NCBI RefSeq assembly: GCF_020150815.1
Contig: NZ_CP083723.1
Location: 434,001 to 498,000, forward strand
Source of the DNA: Haloprofundus salilacus
GTDB lineage: Archaea > Halobacteriota > Halobacteria > Halobacteriales > Haloferacaceae
Reading direction: 5' to 3'
Length of the DNA: 64,000 bases
A program made the translations under genes and the position numbers. Under the pieces are notes generated by a model. The model did no database searches, was not told where the DNA came from, and was given only the letters and a program-made list of their open reading frames with translations. This document shows positions 55,374 through 64,000 of this stretch, in pieces. How positions within the stretch are numbered: position 1 is the first letter of the stretch; the number at the start of each line of letters is the position of its first letter.

Positions 55374-56612
55374 ATGACCGAATCGTACGTGATTATCGGC
55401 GACGGTATCGCGGGGAGTTCCGCCGCAGAGACGCTCCGCGAAGAGGCACCGGACGCCGAAGTCACCGTTATCACGGACGAGGGTGAAGCCCTCTACAATC
55501 GAATTCTCATCAAAGAGTTTGCCAAAGGCAAACTGCCGGAGGCCCCGATCTCGATTCACGACGAGTCGTGGTACGACGAACGCGACGTCGACCTGCGCCT
55601 CAACACGCACGTCACGAACATCGACCCGGACGCCCACCAGATAACGACCCACGAGGACGAGACGCTGACGTACGACAAACTGCTCGTCGCCACAGGCGGC
55701 ACGCCGACGCAGTTGCCCGTCGACAACTCCGACGCCGAGGGCGTCCGCCATTTCTGGACGTTTCAGGACGCGCGGCGCATCCGCGAGTCCGCCGAAGCGG
55801 GCGAGAACGCCGTCATCGTCGGCGCCGGCTTACTCGGCATCGACCTCGCGGCCATCTGCGGCGCGCAGGGCGTCTCCGCGAAGTACCTGATGCGCGGTAA
55901 CGCCTGGTGGCGCTACGCGCTCTCGGTGGAAGGCGCCGAAATCATGCACGAGGCAATGCGCGACGTGGGCGTCGAACCCGTCTTCGACAGCGGCGTCGAC
56001 CACTTCGAGGTCGACGACGACGGTCACGTCACCGCCGCGGTCGACCCCAACGGCGACCGCTACGACTGCGACTGGGCGGGCGTCGCCATCGGCCTGAACT
56101 TCAACACCGAGATTCTCCAGGGCACGGGCGTCAAGCAGGACCACGGCGTCGTCGTCGACCAGTACATGCAGTCGAGCGTCGACGACATCTACGCCGCGGG
56201 CGACCTGACGCGTTTCTACGACACCATCCTCGGCGAGTACGCCCAGAACGGGTCGTGGGGCAGCGCGCGCGAACAGGGTTCCATCGCGGGCTACAACATG
56301 GTTCACGGCGAGGAGAAGGAGTTCCGCTGGGTCTCGTCGTACTCCATCACCCACTTCGACTTCCCGTTCCTCTCGTTCGGCCACCCGACCATCGGCGACG
56401 AGGAAGCCGAGCGTAAGTACTCCGACACCGAGTGGCGGCGCATCGCGTTCAAAGACGGCAAAGTCGTCGGCGGGGTCCTCATCGGCGACCTCTCCGCGCA
56501 GAGCGCGCTGAAGAAACTGATGCGCGAAGAGCGCGTCGTCTCCGACCAGGCGGACGTGCTTCTGGAGAAGCAGATCGACCTCGACAACCTCGCGCCGACC
56601 CAAGAGCAGTAA
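55374..56612 (+). CDS. FAD/NAD(P)-dependent oxidoreductase
   Basis: 412 residues. FAD motif IGDGIAGSSAAETLREEAPD (7-26), second NAD motif NAVIVGAGLLGIDLAAI (around 145-160) and C-terminal FAD segment YAAGDLTRFYD. This is the pyridine nucleotide-disulphide oxidoreductase class without the redox-active CxxxxC, closest in look to NADH:rubredoxin/ferredoxin or nitrite reductase-type reductases. An acceptor is unknown. A CATTAAC box lies about 30 bases before the ATG. Confidence 0.9.
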   Translation: MTESYVIIGDGIAGSSAAETLREEAPDAEVTVITDEGEALYNRILIKEFAKGKLPEAPISIHDESWYDERDVDLRLNTHVTNIDPDAHQITTHEDETLTYDKLLVATGGTPTQLPVDNSDAEGVRHFWTFQDARRIRESAEAGENAVIVGAGLLGIDLAAICGAQGVSAKYLMRGNAWWRYALSVEGAEIMHEAMRDVGVEPVFDSGVDHFEVDDDGHVTAAVDPNGDRYDCDWAGVAIGLNFNTEILQGTGVKQDHGVVVDQYMQSSVDDIYAAGDLTRFYDTILGEYAQNGSWGSAREQGSIAGYNMVHGEEKEFRWVSSYSITHFDFPFLSFGHPTIGDEEAERKYSDTEWRRIAFKDGKVVGGVLIGDLSAQSALKKLMREERVVSDQADVLLEKQIDLDNLAPTQEQ

Positions 56613-56698
56613 CTCGGTCTCCTGCCCCGGTTCTCTTGTCTTTCGCAACCGTTAGCGCTGCCAAAAGATTCATAACTTCTCGTGCTAATTGTTGACGT

Positions 56699-56908
56699 AT
56701 GTCACAGTCGGCGAACACGACGGTCGCCGTGACGCGAACGGACAGCGTTCCGGCAGGCGCGCGCGTGCGACACTTCGACGAGTTAGACGAGAGCGCACAG
56801 CAACACGTCCTCGCGGCAGCGAACGGACAGCTAACGAACACCGCCTCGGTCTCCAACCTCCGGAGCGGGGATGTCGTCGTTTTCACCGATTACTACCGCG
56901 TTCACTGA
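56699..56908 (+). CDS. small haloarchaeal protein, 69 aa
   Basis: MSQSANTTVAVTRTDSVPAG, then VRHFDELDESAQQHVLAAANG and a short beta end, SGDVVVFTDYYRVH. The centre helix and final strands suggest a compact domain. TTCATAAC about 30 bases upstream supports transcription. Family not recognised; function unknown. It sits between the reductase and the DUF7124-like gene on the same strand. Confidence 0.6.
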   Translation: MSQSANTTVAVTRTDSVPAGARVRHFDELDESAQQHVLAAANGQLTNTASVSNLRSGDVVVFTDYYRVH

Positions 56909-56965
56909 GGAACTCCCGCCGGACGGACCGAAGCCGTTTTCGGCCGACGACGACGACAGACTGGT

Positions 56966-57382
56966 ATGCAAGGCGGCGGCTCAACCGATATGACCCTCGC
57001 GTTCGAGTTGGAGGCGCTGAAGCGCCTCGTCGACCCGAACATGGTGTTCAACGACGCCAGACAGTGGACCAAATACGTCGGCGTCGTCAGCGAGAAACCG
57101 ACGTACGTCGTGACGAACTTCACGCGCAAGGAGCGCATCAGACAGGATTTCTTCTCGGGACCGCGCGGCGTCGAGGAGAGTCTGGAGAACGTCAAGCGCC
57201 AGTTCGACACCGACCGCCACGTGTTCGTCGGCACGACCGACGAGGACCGCGAACTCGCCGAAGCGACCGACTGGGAGTACCTCCCGCTCGAACAGGCGGC
57301 GGAGGCGGCGAACTGGGACCTCGCGGGCGACGCACCGGAGGAGGACCCTTTCGAGGGAGAGACGCGCGACGACTGGCCCTGA
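56966..57382 (+). CDS. haloarchaeal conserved protein (DUF7124-type)
   Basis: 138 residues (or 130 if the second Met at 56990, MTLAFELEALKRL, is the start). An alpha/beta core includes WTKYVGVVSEKPTYVVTNFTRKERIRQDFF and FDTDRHVFVGTTDEDRELAE, ending in an acidic tail. The motif KxRIRxDFFSGPRG is conserved in haloarchaeal members. Function is unknown; the layout resembles a small nucleotide-binding-like fold, without clear active residues. Confidence 0.7.
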   Translation: MQGGGSTDMTLAFELEALKRLVDPNMVFNDARQWTKYVGVVSEKPTYVVTNFTRKERIRQDFFSGPRGVEESLENVKRQFDTDRHVFVGTTDEDRELAEATDWEYLPLEQAAEAANWDLAGDAPEEDPFEGETRDDWP

Positions 57383-57469
57383 TTCGACGACCGATTCTGC
57401 TTCGTCGACTGACTCTACGTCGACGACGCGGAGTGCCGGCGGTTTCTCCGCGAGCCTCCGTTTCTCTGG

Positions 57470-58309
57470 TTATCGCTCCTTGTGGTACATGCGGAGCGAG
57501 AGCGGCGCGAACACCGCGACGATGATGACTGAGGCGACGAGCACCCACGTCACATCTCCTATCGCGACGTTGCCGTGCATCAGGCCGCGGGCGGCGTCGA
57601 CGAGGTGCGTGACCGGGTTTAGCCGGACGACGGTCTGTAGCCAGCCCGGCATGGTCACCGGGTCGACGAAGATGTTGCTCACGAACGTGACCGGGAAGAG
57701 CAGCAGGAAGCTCGTCGTCATGACGGACTCGGGGTTCTCGACGGTCAACCCGACGACGATCCAGATCCAAGACAGGCTGAACGCGAAGAGGAGAACGAGG
57801 CCGAGCGCGAGGAGCACGCCCGTCACCCCACCACCGGGTCGAAAGCCTAAGAGGAGACCGAGACCGACGACCATGAACGCCGCCATGGAGTAGCGCAACA
57901 CGTCGCCGAGGAGCGCCCCGACGAGTGGCGCGGGCTGCCAGATCGGCAGCGACTGGAAGCGGTCGAATAGTCCCTTGTCGATATCCGTGTTCAGCCCGAC
58001 ACCCGTGTAGACGGTGATGAAGACGATGGCCTGGACGAGGATGCCCGGCAGGAGGAACTGTATGTACTCCTGAGGAGACCCGGCGAGCGCACCCCCGAAC
58101 AGGAAGGTGAACAGCAGGGTGTTCATCAGCGGGAACGCCGTGACGTCGAATAGTTGGAAGGGCACGTGCTTGATCTTCAGCAGCGCCCGCCAGCTGAGGG
58201 TGAGCGAGGCCGAGAGCGCCCCCGCACGTGGCGGGCGCTCGGTTCGCGAGAGGACGTCGCCGAGTTGCTCTTCCGCGAGGAGGTCGGGGTGCGCAATCTC
58301 GTCGTTCAT
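57470..58309 (-). CDS. ABC-2 type exporter permease (DrrB-like)
   Basis: 279 residues with six membrane helices: one near 45-65, then [35 protein letters not shown] and AALMV, with the ABC-2 signature FxSLPxxxxAxLxG and conserved [18 protein letters not shown]. The daunorubicin-type family exports drugs or lipids. It starts at an ATGA overlap with the ATPase stop, so it is co-translated. Specificity is unknown. Confidence 0.88.
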   Translation of the reverse strand: MNDEIAHPDLLAEEQLGDVLSRTERPPRAGALSASLTLSWRALLKIKHVPFQLFDVTAFPLMNTLLFTFLFGGALAGSPQEYIQFLLPGILVQAIVFITVYTGVGLNTDIDKGLFDRFQSLPIWQPAPLVGALLGDVLRYSMAAFMVVGLGLLLGFRPGGGVTGVLLALGLVLLFAFSLSWIWIVVGLTVENPESVMTTSFLLLFPVTFVSNIFVDPVTMPGWLQTVVRLNPVTHLVDAARGLMHGNVAIGDVTWVLVASVIIVAVFAPLSLRMYHKER

Positions 58310-59283
58310 GCGGTCACCTCAGCCGTTCGGTCCGCAGTCGGTCGATCCTCGGCGAATCGCCCCGTGAGCGCGAGGAACACCTCGTCGAGGCTCGCCTGCC
58401 CGAGCGAGAACTCGGCGATGTCGACTCCGGCCCTAGCGAGCGCTAACAACGCCTCGGCCGACTTCTCGTCGTTCGGCACGCTCGCGGAGAGCGCGTCCCG
58501 GTCGGCCCCGTCGTGGAACTTGACGCCGAGGAGCTCGCCCAAGATGGCTTTCGCCTCGTTGCGCCGGTCGGGGTCACGGAGGCGAACGTCAAGTCTGCTC
58601 GCGCCGACCTCGGCCTTCAGTTCCTGGCTCGTTCCCTCGGCGATGATGCGGCCGTCGTCAATGACGGCGAGGCGGTCGGCGAGGTGGTCCGCTTCCTCGA
58701 GGTACTGGGTGGTGAGGAGCACGGTGGTTCCGCCGGCGGCGATTGCGCGGATGATCTTCCAGACCTGATTTCGACTCCGCGGGTCGAGTCCCGTCGTCGG
58801 CTCGTCGAGGAACAGTACCTCGGGTGTGACGACGAGGCTCGCGGCGATGTCGAGTCGCCGCCGCATGCCGCCGGAGTACGTCCGTACCTGCCGAGAGGCC
58901 GCGTCCGCGAGGCCGAAGGCCGCGAGCAGGTCGTCGGCGCGCGCTCGTGCCTCCCGCCACCGAAACCCGAGGAGACGGGCCACGAGGACGAGGTTCTCTC
59001 GACCCGTAAGGTCCTCGTCGATGGAGGCGTACTGGCCGGTGAGGCTCACCTTTCCGCGAACCGCCGCGGGGTCGTCGCCCACGTCGTAGCCGAGTACGGT
59101 CGCCGAGCCGGCGTCCGGGCGGAGGAGCGTCGCGAGAATTCGGATGATCGTGGTCTTACCGGCGCCGTTCGGGCCCAAGAGACCGTAGACGGTGCCGCGT
59201 TCGATTTTCAGATCCACGCCGTCGACCGCGCGTGTCTCTCCGAACGATTTCTTCAGGCCAGTCGTTTCGATAGCGAGCGTCAT
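58306..59283 (-). CDS. ABC-2 type exporter ATP-binding protein (DrrA-like)
   Basis: 325 residues. Walker [10 protein letters not shown] (37-45), signature [15 protein letters not shown], Walker [14 protein letters not shown], then a C-terminal domain of the DrrA type (about 230-325) that pairs with the permease. The start [16 protein letters not shown] is chosen because the preceding frame lacks homology. First gene of a two-gene operon, exporting an unknown substrate. Confidence 0.93.
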   Translation of the reverse strand: MTLAIETTGLKKSFGETRAVDGVDLKIERGTVYGLLGPNGAGKTTIIRILATLLRPDAGSATVLGYDVGDDPAAVRGKVSLTGQYASIDEDLTGRENLVLVARLLGFRWREARARADDLLAAFGLADAASRQVRTYSGGMRRRLDIAASLVVTPEVLFLDEPTTGLDPRSRNQVWKIIRAIAAGGTTVLLTTQYLEEADHLADRLAVIDDGRIIAEGTSQELKAEVGASRLDVRLRDPDRRNEAKAILGELLGVKFHDGADRDALSASVPNDEKSAEALLALARAGVDIAEFSLGQASLDEVFLALTGRFAEDRPTADRTAEVTA

Positions 59284-59560
59284 TTTGTTCCCTCTTTGGG
59301 ATGGATTAGTTACGGCGCTCTCGAGATTCAACGTAGCGGTCGTCGACCAATCCCCCGAATACCGGCGCATCTGGCGGATTTCACGGTGATTTTCGTTCCA
59401 GAGTACCCTCGGTTCGAGCAGGTGATTCGACCAGTTACAGAACGCTTCGCGAGTCCACTTCTCGTTCGCTGTGAGACACTGTCTCCGGGTCGTTCCGCCG
59501 TTCGTCGGCCGAGTGACGCTATCGAAAGCACTAATCGCGGACGGTCCCTGGATACGGACA

Positions 59561-60487
59561 ATGAGTCACCAGTTGCCTGACGTGCAGGCAAGCCAGCCCG
59601 ACGTCACCGTCGGCCTCAGTCAGGTCGGCGTCACGGGCGTCGAAAAGCTCGTGAAACTCGCCCGAGACGGCAAGCGACCCATCGTCCTGATGGCCGAGTT
59701 CGAGGTGTTCGTCGACCTCCCGGCGACCCGTAAGGGCGCGGACATGAGTCGGAACATGGAAGTCATCGACGAGACGCTAGAAGCCGCCGTCGAAGAGCCG
59801 AGCTACCGCGTCGAAGACGTCTGCGGCGACGCCGCCGAGCGCCTCCTCGAAAAGCACGACTACACCTCTACCGCCGACGTTCGGATGACCGCCGAACTCA
59901 TCACGCGCGAGCGGACCCCCGCCAGCGACAAGCAGACGCAGGGAACCGCGACCATCATCGCCAGCGCCGTCGCCACCGAAGAGGGGACGCGCGAGGAGAT
60001 CGGCGCGCGCGTCACCGGGATGACCGTCTGCCCGTGCTCGCAGGGGATGTCCGCGTCCCGCGCCCGCGAGGAACTCGCCGACCTCGGCGTCGACGACGAG
60101 ACGGTCGAGGCGTTCCTCGACGCGGTTCCGCAACCGGGTCACTCCCAGCGCGGTCACGCCACGTTCACCGTGACGAGCGAGGGGTCGCCGGACGTAGACC
60201 TCGGGGACATCATCGACGTGGCTCGCGACTCGATGAGCGCGCGCATCTACAACCTCGCGAAGCGTCCCGACGAGGACCACATGACCTACCACGCCCACGC
60301 GAATGCGAAGTTCGTTGAGGACTGCGTGCGCTCGATGGCCGAGGACGCCGTCGACCGGTTCGACCAACTGCCTGACGACGCCGTCATCCACATGAAGCAG
60401 TCGAACGACGAGTCCATCCACCAGCACAACGCCCACGCCGAGCGCGAAGTGACGATGCAGCAGTTGCGGAGCGAGCTGAAAATTTAA
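59561..60487 (+). CDS. mptA: GTP cyclohydrolase MptA (COG1469/FolE2 family)
   Basis: 308 residues. [34 protein letters not shown] and [22 protein letters not shown] (metal-binding Cys) are the family motifs. In archaea the enzyme opens GTP to a dihydroneopterin cyclic phosphate for methanopterin or folate-like pterins; in haloarchaea it also feeds archaeosine formation. The ATG at 59561 has a CACTAATC box at leaderless spacing. Its TAA overlaps the TAA of the convergent trmB gene. Confidence 0.9.
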   Translation: MSHQLPDVQASQPDVTVGLSQVGVTGVEKLVKLARDGKRPIVLMAEFEVFVDLPATRKGADMSRNMEVIDETLEAAVEEPSYRVEDVCGDAAERLLEKHDYTSTADVRMTAELITRERTPASDKQTQGTATIIASAVATEEGTREEIGARVTGMTVCPCSQGMSASRAREELADLGVDDETVEAFLDAVPQPGHSQRGHATFTVTSEGSPDVDLGDIIDVARDSMSARIYNLAKRPDEDHMTYHAHANAKFVEDCVRSMAEDAVDRFDQLPDDAVIHMKQSNDESIHQHNAHAEREVTMQQLRSELKI

Positions 60488-61287
60488 AGCGAGAGCGGGT
60501 CGGCCTTCTCCCAGCGCGGGTCGAACACCGCGCGGACGTCGGCGGCGAACTCGGGGTCCTTCAGGTCTATCATCGCCAGCGCCTCGCCTGGGTCCAGCGG
60601 GTTCGGCACTTCGATGCACACCTCCACGTCGTCGATGAGGTTGAACGTCCCCGTCACGTTCTCGCTGGTCCGAACCTCGAACTCCGGATGCTCCGACAGT
60701 CCCTCTGTGTACCGCTCGCCGACGCTCGGCGGGAGCGTCGAGACGAGTTCCGGGGTCATGAGAAGCGAGACGGAGACGCCGCGGTCGAGCGCCGCCGTCA
60801 GTTCGTCAACGACGGCCACGCTCACCGTCCCAAGGTCGAACTGCGGGGAGGGCGTCGCCGCCACCATCACGACGTGGTCGTCGGCCGTCGCGAGGCGCTC
60901 GACGAGCAGGTCGACCGTCTCCGCTGGGCCGACGGCGGCCGTCCAGAACTGTCCCTCGACGGGTTCGCCCGCGTCGAGTTCGTCGACCAACTCGTCGACG
61001 ATTCCCTCGTACTGCTGGGCTTTCTCTTCGAGTTCGTGCCGCTTGTCCTCGAGTAACCGGTCGAGTGCGGCGTCGGGTTCGACGGCGACGTACTTCTTCG
61101 GTCGGCTCGCTGCCTGACTCCGGACGAGGCTGTACTGTTCGAGGCTGTTGAGCACGTCGTAGATGCGCCCCATCGGCACGTCACTCGCCCGTGACAACTC
61201 CTTGGCAGTTGTCGGCCCGGTTCGCAGGAGCGCTCGGTACGAACGCGCCTCGTACTCGGACAGTCCGAGGTCTCGGAGAGTCGCCAT
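60484..61287 (-). CDS. TrmB family transcriptional regulator
   Basis: 267 residues. N-terminal winged helix [23 protein letters not shown] to [20 protein letters not shown], a coiled coil ([27 protein letters not shown]) and a C-terminal sensor domain with a PLD-like or sugar-binding fold typical of TrmB. TrmB proteins regulate sugar uptake and carbon metabolism. It is convergent with mptA, sharing the TTAA stop bases, so there is no clear target; it is divergent from no gene in this window on the other side, where an AT-poor gap leads to the DUF255 gene. Confidence 0.88.
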   Translation of the reverse strand: MATLRDLGLSEYEARSYRALLRTGPTTAKELSRASDVPMGRIYDVLNSLEQYSLVRSQAASRPKKYVAVEPDAALDRLLEDKRHELEEKAQQYEGIVDELVDELDAGEPVEGQFWTAAVGPAETVDLLVERLATADDHVVMVAATPSPQFDLGTVSVAVVDELTAALDRGVSVSLLMTPELVSTLPPSVGERYTEGLSEHPEFEVRTSENVTGTFNLIDDVEVCIEVPNPLDPGEALAMIDLKDPEFAADVRAVFDPRWEKADPLSL

Positions 61288-61350
61288 GCGAGTTCATCTC
61301 ACGCCGCAGGCATAAACACACCGGACGTTTACACGGCCGAACCGGGACGT

Positions 61351-63030
61351 TCAGTTGTTTCTGCCGAGGCGACTGGTCGCCGCCGACACCTGCGCCATCA
61401 GTTCCTCGGGCGTCGACGCCGACAGCACGGTCTCGCCAACGAGAACCGCCGCCGTCCCGCGGTCGAGGTAGGCGTCGACGCCGTCTCTGCCGTCGAACAG
61501 CGCGTCGGCGTCCGGCACGACGATTTTCTCGTGGTCGGCGACGCGCAGCGCCGCCCGGTGCAGGTCGCTTCCGGGGTCGTCGGCGACGGCGACGACGAGC
61601 GGGTCGCGACAGAGTCGCGCCGCCACCGCGCCGTAGTCGGCCGCCTGCACGCCGATTCGGTCAGCGGCCCCGGCGAACGCCTCGACCGTCTCGCGGGCGA
61701 CCTCCCGATACTTCGGGTTTCCGCTCAACACTGCGAGGTCGCAGAGTGCCCCCGCCATCTCGACGTTGTCGTCCAACGGCCGGAACGGCCTATCGAGCAA
61801 CCCCGGTCCCTCGCCCGGCCCGTCGAGGAACGACCCGCGGTCGTGGAGTTCCGCGATCGCCCTGTCGGCGACCGCTTCGGCGACGCCCAGTCCCTCGCCG
61901 AGCACCTGCTGTGCGCGCGCGAACGCGCCGACGACGCGGGCGTGGTCGCCGAGCAGGAGTCGTTCCCCGACATCGTCGCCCGCGCGGTAGTGCGTCACCG
62001 CCCCCTCGTCGTCGACGAGGTCGGTTTCGAGGAAGTCGAGCACGCGCTCGGCGTACCGCTCGGCGTCGGCGTCGTCGGTGTAGCCCGCGTAGGTGAGCAT
62101 CGCTTCGGCGGCGAGGGCGTTGCCGCCCGCGTACGCGGTCAGATCGACCCGCGGTTGTCTGGCTTCGGCGCGCTCGTCGGCCGACAGCGCGTAGTAGTCA
62201 CTCCCGGCGGCCGGACCGACGCTCCCGCCGACGGCGACGCCCGTCCAGAGGTCGTCGGTGAGAAAGTCGATGGTCCGCTTCGCGGGACGACGGTAGGCGT
62301 CGTCGCCGGTGTAGAGGTAGGCGTCGGCGAACGTGCGGACGAGCGCCGCGTTCGTGTCGAGCAGTTTCTCGTGGTGGACGCCGCTCCAGTCGCGGCCGCT
62401 CGCGTAGCGGAAGAAACCCCCAGAGACGTCGTCGAACAGGTGGTCGCGGACTGCGTCGAGCGTCCGCAGCGCCTGATTTCGCTCGCGCTTGAGCGCGAAC
62501 TCGACGGTCCGCGGCAGCGGGAACTTCGCGTCGTCGCCCCACCCGGCGTGGACGTCGTCGTACTTCTCGCCGAGTTGGCCCGCCAGATACGCCTCGACGG
62601 CGGGCGAGAGGTCGCCCGCCGGCGTCGGCTCGTCGGCGAGCGCGCGCGGCACGCGTCCGCCGTCGGCGCCGCGTTCGGCCCACGCCTCGCGGACGCTGTC
62701 GAGCACCTGCCGCATCCCGTCAGGTCCGAGGTAGCCCGCACCCGAGAGAATCGCGCCCGAGGGTGTCGCGAACACCGTAGAAGGAAACCCGCCCACGTTA
62801 TACCGCTCGCGGACGCGCGGGTGCCGGTCGACGTCGATGCGTACCGGAACGAAGTCGTCGTTGACGTTCGCGGCGATGCGCGGTTCGGCGTACGTCTCGG
62901 CGTCCATCTCGTGGCACCCGGCGCACCACGTCGCCGACAGCGACAGCAACAGCGGACGCTCCGTCTCGGCCGCTTCGGCGAACGCCACCGGTCCCCACTC
63001 GCGCCACTCGACGCGCGTCTCGTCGTCCAT
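61351..63030 (-). CDS. thioredoxin-fold/DUF255 protein (YyaL/SSP411-like)
   Basis: 559 residues. The N-terminal domain is thioredoxin-like with WCAGC (35-39), followed by VNDDFVPVRIDVDRHPRVRERYNVGGFPST; the rest is an alpha/alpha toroid with the DUF255 features (FFRYASGRDWSGVHHEKLLDTNAALVR). Proteins of this family (YyaL, human SSP411) are usually about 680-720 residues; this one is shorter. Redox or glycan-processing roles are proposed; none is proved. It lies upstream of trmB and downstream of dnaG on the same strand, without overlap. Confidence 0.82.
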   Translation of the reverse strand: MDDETRVEWREWGPVAFAEAAETERPLLLSLSATWCAGCHEMDAETYAEPRIAANVNDDFVPVRIDVDRHPRVRERYNVGGFPSTVFATPSGAILSGAGYLGPDGMRQVLDSVREAWAERGADGGRVPRALADEPTPAGDLSPAVEAYLAGQLGEKYDDVHAGWGDDAKFPLPRTVEFALKRERNQALRTLDAVRDHLFDDVSGGFFRYASGRDWSGVHHEKLLDTNAALVRTFADAYLYTGDDAYRRPAKRTIDFLTDDLWTGVAVGGSVGPAAGSDYYALSADERAEARQPRVDLTAYAGGNALAAEAMLTYAGYTDDADAERYAERVLDFLETDLVDDEGAVTHYRAGDDVGERLLLGDHARVVGAFARAQQVLGEGLGVAEAVADRAIAELHDRGSFLDGPGEGPGLLDRPFRPLDDNVEMAGALCDLAVLSGNPKYREVARETVEAFAGAADRIGVQAADYGAVAARLCRDPLVVAVADDPGSDLHRAALRVADHEKIVVPDADALFDGRDGVDAYLDRGTAAVLVGETVLSASTPEELMAQVSAATSRLGRNN

Positions 63031-63078
63031 ACACGCCCTCCGAGAGCGCCGCGGGTAAGCGCTTCGAGGTTTCTGCGC

Positions 63079-64000
63079 TTACGCGCTCGCGCGCTGCAAC
63101 TGCGCGGCGGTTCGAACGCGCACGTCTACGGGTTTCTTCACGAACTCGCCGGTCGACCGCGCGACGACGTGGTCGACGCCGCGCTGGGCGGCCACGTCGA
63201 GGAGGCGCTGGTCGAGTTCGCCGTCGAGGACGACGGCGTACGGCACCCTGTCGGCGTCGACGAGGGCGTCGAACGCCTCCGATTTCCCGACCTCCGCGAG
63301 GAGATCCAGGTCGGCGTCGAGCAAGCGAGCGAGACCGCTCGACTCGTCGATTATCTCGGTAACGTGCTCCCTGAGGCTCTTCGGTTCCGGCGGGAGCGCC
63401 GACTGAGCGGCGTCGCCGTCCGCGTCCGAGTCGGCCTCGGCGCCTGCGGTAGTTCCGCTGCCGTCGTCCGACGCGCTCTCTCCCTTGGTCGGGTTTTCGC
63501 CGTTGGCTGCACCGTCGTCGTTGGCAGCACTGCCGCCGTTAACCGTTTCGCTCTCCGCCTGTTCGGCGTCGGTCGTCTCCCCTACAGCGGGGGAGGGAGT
63601 CGTCGGAGCGTCAGTCGTCTCCGGCGACTCCGTTCGAGGGTCCGACGGCCGCTCCGGGGCGGGCGTCGAACTGCCGTCGGTCGCCGCGACCGACGAGCGG
63701 ACGTCCGCGTCGTCGTCGACGGCGTCGTACGGAACTTTGCCGCGCAGCGCCGCCATCACCTCGTGACGGGCGAGGTCCTCGACGGAGCGACCCGGCGGCG
63801 CGAACGCGACGTAGTCGACGTCGCCGACCTGCGCGAGTTCGCGGAGGATGAGTTCGCCGCCGCGGTCCCCGTCGAGGAAGGCGGTGACGGTCCGGTTCTC
63901 GGTCAGTTCGGCGACGGCGTCGGGTACGTTGGTCCCCTCGACGGCGACGCCGTTTTTGATGCCGTAGCGGAGCAGCGTCAGAATGTCTGCGCGTCCCTCG
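63079..64000 (-). CDS. dnaG: DnaG-type primase-like protein, C-terminal part (runs off window)
   Basis: The frame is open at the right edge and stops at 63079, giving about 307 residues of the C-terminal half. The first visible residues contain the TOPRIM segment [20 protein letters not shown], with catalytic acidic residues, preceded by [21 protein letters not shown] long acidic, low-complexity linker follows (about residues 110-200 of the visible part), then a C-terminal domain ending [12 protein letters not shown]. Archaeal DnaG also associates with the exosome. The N-terminus lies outside the window. Confidence 0.9.
   Translation of the reverse strand, partial: EGRADILTLLRYGIKNGVAVEGTNVPDAVAELTENRTVTAFLDGDRGGELILRELAQVGDVDYVAFAPPGRSVEDLARHEVMAALRGKVPYDAVDDDADVRSSVAATDGSSTPAPERPSDPRTESPETTDAPTTPSPAVGETTDAEQAESETVNGGSAANDDGAANGENPTKGESASDDGSGTTAGAEADSDADGDAAQSALPPEPKSLREHVTEIIDESSGLARLLDADLDLLAEVGKSEAFDALVDADRVPYAVVLDGELDQRLLDVAAQRGVDHVVARSTGEFVKKPVDVRVRTAAQLQRASA

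Noticed and set aside
1-64000. CRISPR array, insertion sequence, defence island or prophage
   Set aside because: No regularly spaced repeats, transposase, integrase, cas or phage structural genes were recognised.

Overview
The window is chromosomal DNA of a halophilic archaeon (class Halobacteria, most likely the Haloferacales side; genus not determinable from this sequence alone). The evidence is the GC-rich coding sequence, strongly acidic proteins, haloarchaeal-only families (proteins I recognise as DUF2240, DUF5815, DUF6149, DUF7113, DUF7124 and DUF7344 types), archaeal SecY/Orc1-Cdc6/RadB/HerA-NurA/DnaG, S8e, a Tat lipoprotein PstS, MptA and a TrpDFEG operon. Many genes have a TATA-like box 25-35 bases before the start codon and no Shine-Dalgarno sequence, as expected for leaderless haloarchaeal transcripts.

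Layout. 1-4300: a small zinc-ribbon protein, secY, a probable replication origin (AT-rich unwinding element between inverted ORB-like repeats) and orc1/cdc6. 4450-12256: class II ribonucleotide reductase (nrdJ), a small membrane protein and the translationally coupled operon trpD-trpF-trpE-trpG with a candidate TGTACA-type operator. 12451-20472: tRNA-Val with a partial 3'-end duplication, a GNAT protein, a lycopene-cyclase-like membrane protein, a four-CBS protein with a ribosome-hibernation-like tail, a winged-helix protein, radB next to a RuvC/RNase H-like protein, and larC. 20704-23828: Cdc48/VAT AAA ATPase and a CinA-like protein. 24039-31731: phosphate island, pstS-pstC-pstA-pstB-phoU plus a second phoU, and a divergent AbrB-PhoU regulator. 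32067-37711: S8e, small conserved genes, then nurA and herA for DNA end resection.

37869-46575: universal stress protein, a frameshifted small membrane gene, an amphi-Trp protein, a KaiC/RAD55-type ATPase with an FG-rich acidic tail, NAD kinase, carB and small conserved genes. 46703-54376: FAD amine-oxidase/UGM-like protein, a RimJ/RimL acetyltransferase, a membrane glycosyltransferase paired with an ASST-like beta-propeller, and a MacB-type ABC exporter pair. 54505-64000: DUF6149, an FAD/NAD reductase, two small haloarchaeal proteins, a DrrAB-type ABC exporter, mptA convergent with a TrmB regulator, a thioredoxin/DUF255 protein and the C-terminal part of dnaG running off the window.

The window is mostly core genome; no CRISPR array, insertion sequence or prophage was seen. 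The least explained signals are between genes: a six-copy modular inverted repeat that begins at or within about 21 bases of a stop codon, the origin repeats, the phased TGTACA boxes at trpD, and a triple ATATAGAT motif between the divergent phosphate genes.
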